From positions 224,905 to 288,904 of the forward strand of contig NMRA01000352.1 in assembly GCA_002633005.1 (NCBI GenBank): DNA of 64,000 nt, read 5' to 3'. Made by a program: the position numbers and the translations under genes. The stretch is from Phoronis australis. Its lineage: Eukaryota > Phoronida > Phoronidae. The notes beneath the pieces are model-generated. The model saw only the letters and a program-made list of their open reading frames with translations, did not search any database and was not told the DNA's origin. Below are positions 46,340 to 58,548 of this stretch, piece after piece. Numbering within the stretch: position 1 is the first letter of the stretch; every line of letters starts with the position of its first letter.

Positions 46340-49300
46340 AGCAATAACAATTTTTTAGCACTGTTTTGTACGAATCCCGGGGTCTAAGCTTAGTAATCAA
46401 GCACTTATTGCTTGACATAGCACTGATTCCTAACACGAATAAGCCAAGTCGCCTTTATAAAAGTTCAGACATTCGCCCGTTATTTCAGTGCAATTCACAC
46501 TCGGCCGGTAAGCAGGAAATGTCTCCCCAATGCGCTTGAAGTCAAAAGCAATTTTCAGTATCGGCAGTGAGTGATCGGGGAATCGTCACTATGGTCGTAT
46601 TTATTCTACTTTTTGAAAGGTTTTCTCAGCACACAGAAACTGAAAAGGCGTTTAAAAGCAAATAAAAGCTTACCAATTGTGCAGATTTTCGCTAAAATTT
46701 ACTTGCTTAACTTGTCACACAACCTAGTCGAACACATACAGCAGGCCCGGGCCCAAGTCCCGCCGATTCTGCACTGAGACACCGGTGCAGCTGAGAGTTG
46801 GCTCAAACGAGCAGTCACTGAGCTACTTCGCACATCACAGACACCCGTAATCGCATCCGGGGCAACTCCGGTATTATCGTAACCTCTAGTTTCCCCTCGT
46901 ACGTGAACGTAATCTGTGCATGCGCAAACTTGAGTCGTACGACCAATAATTTTGAAGCTTGAAAGTCACATGACTTGCCTCCTGACTAAAATATGCTCTC
47001 CTGCAGATAGCGATCACCTCCGAGTGGGAAACTTAAGGCTACTTGAATACTTAAAGTGCTTCAGATGCAGTACCCATCCCACTTCATAGTCGTCAATCTT
47101 GTCATGCAAATTAGATTGATCATCTTGAAAGCGTTCGAGTTCCTCGTGAAAATCATTGTTGGGTAATGAGAACTTGATAAACATGAGATGCTCATGACGT
47201 CACAAACTCGACTTGGAGAATTGAGATTCATCATGAAAAGGCGATTCAGCCGTATCAAGCATTTCGGAAATTCAAGATACAATGGAAAACGAAAATATAT
47301 GCAAATTCAGATATACATGGCGCTATAAAAATACATTCCCAATTCAAATGACTATATCTGCGTTGTTTACAAACTTACGAACATTCATGATTACTTTGTT
47401 TAAATTCACACAGAAGTAACAAAATAGGAATGAAGTCTTCAAACCAAAATAAATGGATTATTGTTTAACTTTGGGATAAGATTGACTATCTTTGCTATTC
47501 CTTGACGTTATTGAGTTGATAGAAGCATTGCACGATAAAATTTCGTTGTTCAAAACTGAAATATTTGTTTTGCCAATCCCATGCATATAAAGCACGCGAC
47601 GTCTCGAGCGTCTGTACGTCCCGCCACAGAATGTCATCCACGGGAACTAAACTTGAACATCGGGGGTTGTACTGAAGTGTCAGGACATTTTTGGGAACCC
47701 CTGAAGTATGAAATTTACTTCCCAAAACTCAAAACACCAAAAAACATATGATTTGTACTTTAAATGTCGCTTTGCAAGTTTCCGGGTAGGATTAACGGAC
47801 TGTGGTTATTCCGTGTTAAATCGACGGAAAATTGGGAGTTGTGACAACGAGCGCCTAAAATAAAGTCGAGTGCACAACAGAACTTCTCGGCGGAGTTGCA
47901 TGTGTGTTTGTTACTGTGATTTGCTTGACTTTTCTCAAAATAAATAAGGCAAACGAAGAAAAAGCTAAAAACGAACTAGTTGATCCTTTCAAATGAGAAT
48001 TTTGCACAAGACAGTTAAAAACGACCCGAAGTAGCAGGGTTGTTTTTGTTGTTGCGTAATCTCTACCCACCCGTATAGTTCCGCCGTTGGGATTACATCG
48101 GAGGCTAGGTCGCTGCAAACAGAAAAAAAATATTATCAATGTGCCCAACTTTTACCTTCACGCGCTTGCTTACAGCTATACACTCGAAGAACGTTTTCAA
48201 TGTGCACCATCGAGATTGGACCCCCGGTGTAAAACAGATATCCTGCACCATGAACATTTCTCAGTAAAATACTTAGGATGAATTGTCATATGAATCATTT
48301 TAAACTGACGGCCACTATCAAGTCACAACAAAGAAAGGTAATAACCAAAATTTTCGCCATTACCCCTGCAATGCGTTCCATAGACCCATCATTCTTGCCC
48401 ATAAGCAACATTATGCAAGATCACGCAAAATCACACGAGTGTTTCTGGAGTACTTTTCATGCCTTAACGCAGTAACTACATAGCAAAAGGCCGGCAACTA
48501 GAGTGATTGGTCGGTAAGGTTGAAATATTGAATTAGGAGTTAGAATTCAGGATTATGTTAAATCACAGAATTCAGTGTTTCTGTTTCATAAGCGAAGATT
48601 CCAGGCTTAGCTTTGGGTGAACGTAATACTGTCCTCAAATGTTCTACCAGATAAACATTAATTTCACAAAATTTGAAAAACATGCATGCCTGTAAATCCA
48701 TGAAAATGTATCACCAGGTTGATATCGCCCACTGCACTCTTTTATTGTTTGACATTGTGTTAAAACCAAGGTGTTCCATCGAAATTGGAATCCCGTTGTA
48801 AAACAGATATCGTGAGTCGAAAACAAAATCTCGCACCTTTAAAACAGCTAATCAGCCCAAAAATACAAAACCCGACCTATGGTTTTAAAATACAAAAAAC
48901 GAAATATTAATAAAAGCGAATGGTCTGCCTTAGATCTATTTCACTATTCTTGTTGAGCCGACGACGAAAATTTGACATACGTGTCCTCGTTGAACTGTGA
49001 TTCTGGCTAAGCTTATTTGGTACACCTCATATCTCAGATACTTTCCGCTAGGTTGCATTCACCAATAAAACCCTCCAAAATGTCAGTGTCGTCTGTCTGC
49101 AGTGAGCAGCCCCACGTGGATATGAAAAAAAAAAAAAACGAAAAACGTCGCCTTTTAAAGGAGCTACGTATACATTCTTCGTACAAGAAATTCTTTGGCA
49201 GCCCTTACGACACCCCCTGATCCGCTTGTGGCATATAAACAGTTGCTTGTCTTACCGGACTTCTTCATTAACGTCCTGGGTCTGTCCATTCACCGACTGA

Positions 49301-51420
49301 ACAAGAGATTGCCACCTACTGGCCAAATTTTCATCGTTTTGAAGATCGCAGAGACTCAGCTGACTGTCCCCGGTTACCAACCTGGAAAGTACCACATAAC
49401 GTATACTGTAGTTGACAGATCTTGGAAATCACGAAATTATAGGCACGGGGAATCTCTTTCGAATAGCAGTACACTGCACTGGAACGGCTTTGTCCATAGA
49501 CATCTAATAAATGTCTATGGTTTTATCAGAAGTGTCGCAGCTTGTGAAATCTTGCACACAAGGAACGCATGTTAAAGGAGAAAAGGATATTTTTGATATA
49601 CTTCTGTGTTAAATTATCATTTTCCTGATTATCCTACGAGTATTCAACTGTTTAACTGTTTTGGTACTGCCAAAAATGCTAAGCGTAGATCTGTAAGTCA
49701 TTTCGGTGTTATATATCCCCGTCAAACATGGATAATTATAAATTAAAAAGAAAATATTTCCGAGAAAACATAGACAAAAAGAGAAAAATTATGAAGCTCA
49801 TGTAGACTGCTGGAAAGCATTTCCAAGAATAGGTACAACCCATAAGTGTTTTGGAAAATGATCAAATTTAGTACACAACCTCCGAGGTGTGCAGCTACGT
49901 CTGTTACACCACAAAAATGACAAGGTTATTTTAAGAGTCTGTTAAACCAAGAAGTACCTGTTANNNNNNNNNNNNNNNNNNNNNNNNNNNNNNNNNNNNN
50001 NNNNNNNNNNNNNNNNNNNNNNNNNNNNNNNNNNNNNNNNNNNNNNNNNNNNNNNNNNNNNNNNNNNNNNNNNNNNNNNNNNNNNNNNNNNNNNNNNNNN
50101 NNNNNNNNNNNNNNNNNNNNNNNNNNNNNNNNNNNNNNNNNNNNNNNNNNNNNNNNNNNNNNNNNNNNNNNNNNNNNNNNNNNNNNNNNNNNNNNNNNNN
50201 NNNNNNNNNNNNNNNNNNNNNNNNNNNNNNNNNNNNNNNNNNNNNNNNNNNNNNNNNNNNNNNNNNNNNNNNNNNNNNNNNNNNNNNNNNNNNNNNNNNN
50301 NNNNNNNNNNNNNNNNNNNNNNNNNNNNNNNNNNNNNNNNNNNNNNNNNNNNNNNNNNNNNNNNNNNNNNNNNNNNNNNNNNNNNNNNNNNNNNNNNNNN
50401 NNNNNNNNNNNNNNNNNNNNNNNNNNNNNNNNNNCCGAGGGATTTAACCAACTTAAAAACTTTTTCTAGGCATAACCAGAAAATCATAATTCAGTCACTG
50501 AAAACGTATCATAAATCGTAAATAGTCGACATGGAGGCTATCAAGAGAATTGCGTTTCAAAGAACACAAACTTTAGAAAGATCTGAAAATAGATAGATTT
50601 GATGAAAAAGTGTCAGTTTGTTTTATTTATTCAATGCCTTACACGGTGTCGTAATGTGTAAGTCACACTTCAGGGTCTTGTTCGTGAAACTGGAAAGAAA
50701 GTAAATGATACTGGACCACACATGTATCCACCTGCCACGTTGATCTAGTTTTATTTTAAATTTTTAAACATTCAAGTTATTAACATATTTTAAATTTACA
50801 AACAAGTTGTTAACACATCGCTCCCAGAGATATCTTAACTCTCAGCCATCTTACTTTCACCTGAGTCTCCATAGGTATCAAGTCCATTCAACTTCTGTCA
50901 AATTCACGCCATTGCCAAGAGCAAGAATTCACCATAGGAGATGCGCGTGCATGGCGAATTGTGAACTGTTGGCTATTCAACACTAAATGTCAAATTTTCA
51001 TTTGTCTGTTGAACAAAATCGAAAATTTGAGAAAACTCGTAAAAAGGTCATTACTGGAAGCCAAGTAGAGAATTGGTGATTTGCAACGATTTACTTGCAT
51101 TATATCTGCGGCCAAAGCCAATAACTTCAAGAACTCATTTTTTTCCAACAAGAATCACAAACATACTTTTTCGTCGATCCTACACTTTATAACCGAGCGC
51201 ATCCCTTTAACCAGATTATATTTGAAAAAAGTGCATATTTCCGACAGAAACAAACAAATGGAGATTGGGAGTGCAAGTAAATAATATTAGGCTACAATTT
51301 TCAATCCAAAACATCACTATAAGTATGATAACATACAGGGGGCTCTTTTATGACTTGTAATGTGAACAGCATTTTATATCAACGAGATTAGAGTGATTGG
51401 AACCACAAAACTATTTAAAC
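46340..51420. other. Mostly empty intergenic region with an assembly gap
   Basis: A possible minus-strand 5' untranslated exon ends at a GTAAGCTT donor near 46676. The open frame at 49195-49575 (126 codons, plus) has no motif that I recognise and no clear splice context. N runs from 49964 to 50434. Nothing else convincing is seen. Confidence 0.35.
49964..50434. other. Assembly gap (run of N)
   Basis: 471 undetermined bases. It could hold an exon belonging with the orphan Got1-like exon at 51425-51499. Confidence 0.99.
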
Positions 51421-51424
51421 TCAC

Positions 51425-51499
51425 CTTCCCACGCAGGAGCATAAGTCACAAACGGCCTGGGACACCCCTTGAACATAGCTGACCACTCGGGAGGAAAAA
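51425..51499 (-). CDS. Orphan 75-bp exon of the Got1-like family (copy E)
   Basis: Flanked by gtttcag and GTGAGT. It reads 1 nt, 24 codons (SSRVVSYVQGVSQAVCDLCS...) and 2 nt: exactly the length and phases of exons 53930-54004 and 59315-59389. Alignment keeps V at positions 6 and 12, A at position 15 and a final Arg codon split by the intron. The partner TM exons are not seen nearby; a transposon (51597-53220) occupies much of the space just upstream. Confidence 0.5.
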
Positions 51500-51596
51500 C
51501 TGAAACAGTGTAGGTTTAAACTGAAAGACACGTATCCTTTCGTCAATCGCCAGGAGTCATCTATAAGCTGACCTCATAAGTTATTCATGGATTTAA

Positions 51597-53220
51597 AGGA
51601 GAATGCCACCAAAAACAACCTATTTTGTATCAATTTAGATCGAGTTCGGTTGGGTTACCTGACACCAGACGGCAGACGGAGGTGTTGAAATTATCCAATG
51701 ACGTCATTGGTTTCTACACGCAGTCTGGTCAGCACTGAGTTCACAACACGGGTTACTGGTGTCAGCTTAGCGCTTGAATTCATCATTTAACTTCAATAAA
51801 TAATCAAACGTGTTGTTTTATTTCGCTGTAACGAATTATTTGGTGTTTGGACATACCGTAGCCTACAAAGTTCAGAAGGCCAATTTACCAAGGTCCATAG
51901 CAGGAGTTTGGGGTCTGTTCAGAGATAAATTCGAAGTATTCTTCCGTGAAATACGGACTGGAGGACCTAGAACTGTGTTGTTTAGACTTGTGATTTTTTG
52001 AGTTCTAAACACACAAAACGCTTGTTATCTCGACCAGTGGCTCGGAACCCGATCAGGCCCGTCGCGGCCGGACTCACTCGTTATCCCGGCCAGTGGCTCG
52101 GAACCCGATCAGGCACTTCGCGGCCGCCGGGACTGGCACGAACATAAACCAGCTTGAGTTGGAAACTAAACCTACAGTCACGAAAATACTAATAGTGAGG
52201 CAAAGACAAAATGTGAATTAGCCACGAAACTGAAAATCTACTTACTTGTCGGGGGCAGCGAATTCGGGTTCCCCTTCCACAGACCGTCAGGGCAAAGGTT
52301 GTACAGTAACAATGATTTCAATAATGTATTTGTATTTCTAAATAAAGATTCCCCTAACATGTGACCATAGCATATAAAATCAAGTAATTGTTTCACAACA
52401 GCTTTCTGTCAGCAAACACTGAATTAGCATGCGCTCACAGGGCCTCGGTTCCCGGTCAATTACCTTTATTGCATCTAAAGCCGGTAACGCAGTGGTCTAT
52501 TCATTGCTGGCTTCTCAATATTTGCACTCACGAACACTGCAAAGGCATTACAAATTGTATCTAACGAGATAGACTTTGTTTCAGTTTTATATAAGCATTG
52601 GTTAGGATGAGAATAATTCATTTTGAAACAGAACGCAGAATAATAAACGTCTACATGGCAACTCGCGCGGCGCCAATCCCGATTTAGTTAGTCAAGAGCT
52701 CGTCCGACGAAGACTTCACGGGTCAGATCGTTAGGTTTCACAGGCTATCATTTCGAACCAGTATACACTGATCAAGAAATACTAGAGATGCGCCGTGAAC
52801 ATGCACAGGCAACGGAACGCATGGATAGTTCTTCGGCAAGTCGGAATTCGTCAGAGATATCACTGTCGACGAAATGCAGGCCACAGACACGGAGATGTTT
52901 CACAGCCTCATACTTGCTATTAACAGCGTACCTTTCATTCTTCACTACCACGAGCCATTTCGGGCTCTTGAGGAAGTCGAAAAAACGATATACCCGCTTT
53001 CTCCGCAGCTTCATAGTTCGGACAAGTGGGTACGATACACCGCAATATAGCGGCATTCACTCTGCAGACGAACCACTGACGTTGCTGCGTCGTTTCTCAC
53101 CTTCCTCACAGGTTAACGCGACACCTCTCGGCAAGGTGAGGTCGACCGTATAAGAGGCGATGTGGATATAGACCCATTAAGACGGTAAAAAAGACTAATT
53201 AAATCAGGTGGCATTCTCCT
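51597..53220 (+). mobile_element. TTAA-flanked DNA transposon with THAP remnant, Kolobok-like, copy 2 (both ends)
   Basis: Terminal inverted repeats AGGAGAATGCCACC / GGTGGCATTCTCCT are perfect and flanked by TTAA on both sides (51593-51596, 53221-53224). TTAA target duplications together with a THAP-domain protein are hallmarks of the Kolobok superfamily. At 1624 bp it is too short for a full transposase and both frames are broken, so it is non-autonomous. The left 1.2 kb matches 28470-29765. Confidence 0.8.
52772..53056 (-). pseudogene. THAP domain remnant inside the TTAA element
   Basis: The minus frame starts MPLYCGVSYP, then YRFFDFLKSPKWLVVVKNE and LRVCGLHFVDSDI. The order YC...F-x-F-P/L-x-S-x-x-W...LRVC-x-LHF-x2-SDI is that of a THAP zinc-coordinating DNA-binding domain. 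The second Cys of the N-terminal pair is missing (Tyr in its place) and nothing follows the domain, so it is unlikely to be functional. Confidence 0.65.
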
Positions 53221-53929
53221 TTAATGACAAAGCGAAAACGAGGCTAAGCGAGTAGACAAACCTAATAAAATGACGATCCAGGCTTCAGACAAGGTCCTCG
53301 ACACTGGACGAATATGGTTGTGTCATAGGACAAGATACGGGATTACATGCTGACTCTAAATCTTTCGACCACTGGGATGAATAAAGACTTAAAGATTCTT
53401 TTATCTGCAACAGCTTAGTACCTCAATGTGAGATGTTCATTTTCGGAGACCTGGCGTTTTAAAATACTAAACTTCGACGAAACTTTAGGGTGGCAGACGT
53501 CTATTGGTAAACTGATTTATATTAATGGTTCGGTTCTTCAAGTTACACACTTTTCGATCCCGTCTGTGTAACTTGGAGCGGATATCTCGACATTGGTCAT
53601 TGTTTTATATTCATATACATCCAAACACGACTCTAGTATTATTATAAACTTTCATCAGTATACATCAGTCATTAAATATTAAATGAGACCCCGAAATCCC
53701 GGGATCTGCTTCTTGAAAAGTGACTAAGACAGACATTTGGTCTTACTCTCCTTCTTCACATTGGAGGTTCAACCAACTAACTATGAGAAAATCAATCTGG
53801 AAATAATTTATCAAAAATACCGTAAGTATTTATCAGTTGGGAGAATGTTCTCATATTTTGGATTTTGTTAAATAGGATTAGCTTATTTCTTAATTTCTCG
53901 TCGGTTGTCGATCTATACCTTCTACGTAC

Positions 53930-54004
53930 CTCATCATATAATTAGGTAATTCTGATGCGGATTGGTAAACCCTGTGGAGGAAGTTACCCACAAGCTCGGT
54001 AAAG
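53930..54004 (-). CDS. Orphan 75-bp exon of the Got1-like family (copy D)
   Basis: Acceptor ctttttcag and donor GTACGT bound 1 nt, 24 codons (FTELVGNFLHRVYQSASELP NYMM) and 2 nt. It shares VY and SEL..Y with the gene C exon at 59315-59389 and has the same length and phases. It encodes the segment after the last TM helix of Got1. Partner exons were not recognised between 54 and 58 kb, so gene D may be degraded. Confidence 0.55.
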
Positions 54005-55930
54005 CTGAAAAAGTAAAATAATAAGGATGGAATGCAAAAATCGATGCCATGTGTTACGGCCATTAGCAGTGTAGTCCAAAAACTGCGATTAGAAAAAATC
54101 CTAGTTTCAGGCTATGTAGGCAGCGGACTAGGGAGATGCGTTTCCGACCAATATCAATTAATTTAGAACACTAACCAATGGCAGACAAAATTCGTTGAGG
54201 CTAACTTTTCCACAGTATTGATGTTTCTGAAGGGCAGAGACAAAGCAGTGAAATTTCGGCTGAAACCGTGTACCTGCTAAATGAAAACCAAAAAGCAGTC
54301 GAATGTTTCGTGGTGAAATTCAAGATATTGGACATAAAGCGGTTAACAATAAAGATCACAATGGTCGACCTCTGTCAGCCAAAGCTAGCAACAATGTTCA
54401 AACGGTTAACGGCTTGTGGAATACCGGAGAAAACCAGCTGGTTGTCCCTAACACGAAGTTAGCGTTTGTAGGTTATCTGTTGGGAGTATCCTCTACACGA
54501 ACCATAATGTGCTTTCTTGCAAAATGCAGAGTATATACAGTCAGACTGATAGCAAAAAATGGAAGACTAGGAAGTTGATTGGACATCTGCCACAGAATTG
54601 AAAAGGCCCTGTCGTTGCTTCTTAGTGCACAGACCAAAGTGGTAAACATTGGTGTCAAAAGAATCTCCCATGCATTCTATATACACTACCGGGAAAATAC
54701 TGAAAGGTTGTAAAACAAAAATTAAGGATCAACTGCAAAACTAGATGCTTTTTGGAATAATGTGTAATGACAATTCATGTCATTTTATGAAAACTCGTAG
54801 TTTAACCTCGTCATTGTTACTTTGCATTACCTGGGACATTCGGGTATTTAGACATAAACATGAAATGATACGGTATTGTAGGGTTTTTTTTCTCAGTCCT
54901 TGTATTCGCTCTCACAGGCATTTGTTCAGTTATCGAATGTTTCACATACCAAGTCGTTTGAAGTTAAGGAAGACGTAGGACAGTGAGATCGGTTGTCACC
55001 TACAAAATGTTATTTTTTTACAAATGATTAGACCTGCAACTTAACAGATGTCACAAGGGCAGTAGCAGTGGTACGCAGATTTTTGTTGCATTCTCCGTGC
55101 GGCTTATAGCTTTTGTCAGTAAATGCGGCAGCTTACACTGTAAGCTGGGGTCACGAACAAATAGAGTTACAAGTATTAAATAAAAAAAACTTTGAGAAAA
55201 AATCTCCATTTCAGGAAAATTGGTCACCCTGTACTTTCGAATTCGCGGTTTGCGATTCTGTTATCGACTACTTTCCCTCTTATTAAATATATTGGTGATA
55301 ATATTGGGGATTTTTTGGAATATAATTTGTCGTCTCAGTTTCTGGCGAGTCGGCTAGCAGCGGTTTCTATGTATTGTCAAGGTTATGTAGCACCCTACAA
55401 AAATGTCCAAATTTCAGTACTAACTTTTGACTTAAACGTTACAATAACGTGGCTCAGTAATGCTAATACAAGGTTAAACATTGCTTCAATGTTTTTGAGT
55501 GTGTTAGCTGAGTAATTTTGTTTAGTCCTTAAATATTGTTGTTTATAGAGAGCAATGACAAAATGGTGAAAAATCACACATGCCACGTGACATAATATGA
55601 CCTAAATTGGCGGGAAAAGCTATTACAGGCAATACAAAAAATATCCCAAGATTGCCTAACCGTGGATATCGGAAGCGTTGTCTTTAGACAAGAGATTAAT
55701 GTATAAACACACGTTATGTTTCAACAAAAATATAATAAATATTAACCTTTGCTGCACGTTTGTTTCGTTTCCATCGTAGCTGAAAATAGGAAGAATTAGT
55801 TTTAATTTGTGTCAAAGACATTGCATATACATGGGCAAGAAGAGCGAACAATGGTTACACCAATGAGATAAATATAGCTTGTGTAATGTAGCTCATTGGG
55901 TTACACCATAGAACTGTAGCCTTGCCTCCC
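54005..55930. other. Intergenic stretch without a supported gene
   Basis: Open frames (for example plus 55192-55515) show no recognisable motif or splice context. A 33-bp minus-strand segment at about 55750-55783 has an acceptor and an internal ATG (METKQTCSK) before a gttaat donor, but its phase does not fit the known Got1-like exons. Confidence 0.3.
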
Positions 55931-56068
55931 GTTCAGTAACGCTAAGACCTCGGTAAAAAGCAAGACTTCGTGAGATTACGCGAGATATTGCCGTGTATTT
56001 TAAATGAGAGCACGTGACTAAAGCTAGATTTTAGGTAGGTCCTAGTGTAGATCCTAGCGTTACTGAAC
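55931..56068. mobile_element. MITE of the 'GTTCAGTAACGCTAGGACC' family
   Basis: 138 bp with inverted ends GTTCAGTAACGCTAAGACC and ATCCTAGCGTTACTGAAC. The interior matches the copies at 33593 and 57653. The flanks 'gcctccc' and 'gcacgcc' also recur around other copies and are probably part of the element. Confidence 0.8.
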
Positions 56069-56478
56069 GCACGCCTGGAATGCCAACTCTCGCACGTGAC
56101 CTAAGTATGCTATTATTAAAGCTTGGGGACCCGAGACTAGCCGCGAGAATTTCCACTAAGATGACTTCCGGATGCCTGCTCGACTGAGTTTTGGTCAAGA
56201 GCTGTAGTCATGAAATCAAGCCTAATTTCATAATTGTTTCCATGTTGTTATTTTTGTTCATCAAGCGAGACTCTTGATGTACGGTTCCATACAATCAGCT
56301 ATTTCTCGGCAAAATTAGTCAACCAACCCAATTACACCTATAAGCATCGACCTATGGCCCTGGGTGGATAAAAGTAGTATTTTGGCCTCTGACATCTTTT
56401 CAGCTCCAGTCAAAGTCTTAAAAGCAAGAGTGTTTACATAACTTTTGAACAATTACTCTCAATTGCTTAGGTACAGTA

Positions 56479-56662
<184 letters not shown>

Positions 56663-56699
56663 TTATTACTGTTTTCAATCGTTTCTAAAATAATCCATT

Positions 56700-57650
56700 T
56701 GTGCAATGTTTGCATGTTGACCAGATGCCGTTTTTTGTTAATTCGATTTCTAAGAAGTAGGCCTACTATTATCTGTAGTATTTACTTATACCCGTGAAAT
56801 AAAATTTAAAAAATGAAAAGTTTACGTTGTAAAAAACCCAATCCAGTACTTCGTGTTGCTGACAGCGTACAGTGCATTTGCCAATTGCCCCCGGCGCTCT
56901 TGGCAGAATGTCCCACTTTTTATTTTTTTTTGGTGCCATCCCGCCACATCCCGTGCTGCAGCGAACATTTCAGCCTTACGTTTTGGCTTACACCCAGATG
57001 TTCCGCTTTTTATCTTAAACTCCCACTTTTCAATCCGCTTTTTCGTTCTTGGATGTTTCCCGAGACAACTATGTCTAAAATAACATTGTCCCTTTTTATG
57101 ACTATTGTTATATTCCAGAACCCACTTTCTTTAGTGACATACCAATCGTAAAAATGTGTTTCAATGTCTATTGTTTACGGTAACACACACTACATGTATC
57201 AGGATCATTAAATTTTATTTCTAAACTGTTATGGAAAGTCCTGAACTATCCTTAATGCATTTCAAAGCTACGAGACAGATGTGTGCCCATTTTTTTTCTA
57301 TCATAAAACCTTTATCTGCAAATTTCGGATAAAAATTTGTAGTAGCTTATCGCATTTTTCGTAAATGTCACCGTATTTTGTGAAGAATGTGACTATCAAA
57401 CGGCACCAAAGGTCCAATCAATTATCATATATATAGATGCGGATGAATTCTTGACTAAATTGTCCACATCAAGCTTTCTTATGACATGGCTCTTATGCAA
57501 ATCGATTGAAAAACGGCGGAGTTGCTAAAAGTTCTAATGAAAGAAAATTCCATAGCAAGTACACACTCGGAACTAACGAATGCAAACAACTTTGACGCAT
57601 GGGCGGAGCAAAGTCAGCGACCGCAAGTTCAGTGTTGGTATTCCAGCCTC
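56700..57650. other. Intergenic stretch without a supported gene
   Basis: A plus frame at 56813-57151 is open but shows no family signature. Nothing else is seen. Confidence 0.3.
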
Positions 57651-57652
57651 CC

Positions 57653-57793
57653 GTTCAGTAACGCTAGGACCTCGCTAAATTAAAAGCAAGTCTTCGCCAG
57701 ATTACGTGAGATATTGCCGTGTTATTTAAAGGAGAACACGTGACTTTGGTTCGATTTATGCTAGGTTCTAGCGTAGGTCCAAGCGTTACTTAA
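57653..57793. mobile_element. MITE of the 'GTTCAGTAACGCTAGGACC' family
   Basis: Starts GTTCAGTAACGCTAGGACC and ends GTCCAAGCGTTACTTAAC, with the shared 'gagatattgccgtgt' interior. Confidence 0.75.
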
Positions 57794-58548
57794 CGCACGC
57801 CAGGTATAGAGTTCAACGGTTACATGTAGGAAAACGTTTAACAAATATTATGAAAGAGCATACTTCAAGGAATCCACATGCAAAAATTTACGTCATTTGC
57901 TCCTCCTGTTAAAAACGCGACCGCAGAACGATTGAAAACGTGTGAACATGCGCCACAGCCGCCATCTTGAAAGTGACTTCCGGTTAAACAAAATTTTATA
58001 AAAGCTTATTAATAGCAACAAACACGTTACCAGTTTGAAACTGATTGGTTCGCAAATGCGCCCTCTAGAGGAGAAAATGTTTTTGACCAGATATCGGGGT
58101 GCGCCACTTCCAATATTTCCGCCATATTTGACCGGAAGTCAACGATTTTCCGCAAAGTTGTAGCACATGTGTTCTATAATAATCGTACCAAGTTTCAACT
58201 CTGTATGTCAAAAAATGCGGCCTCTATGAGCATTTGAATGTGAAATCGGAAACAAAATGGCCACCACGTCCGCCATTTTGAATGCGATCATGACCAAAAC
58301 CAATAGGCTTCCAGGACTTACCGATCTACACGTCGTGTGCAAATTTCGTAAAAATCGGAAGAAAATTGCGACCTGTAGAGTGCGAACAAAAAAACTTGAC
58401 GACAGAGCAACATAATAAAAACCAGAGTGAGGAAGAATGATTAAGGAAAATGAAAAGCTGAAAATGAACGGAAACACCCAATCCCATGAGTTCATAAGAT
58501 GTCGTGTCCGCCTTCCCTTCTAATCCAACAAGACAGAATGGTTGTTCC

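Noticed and set aside
51425-51499. Alternative reading FPPEWSAMFKG... of the same exon
   Set aside because: Its phase does not fit the Got1-like exons, whereas the shifted frame has the exact 24-codon length and matching residues of the paralogous 75-bp exons.
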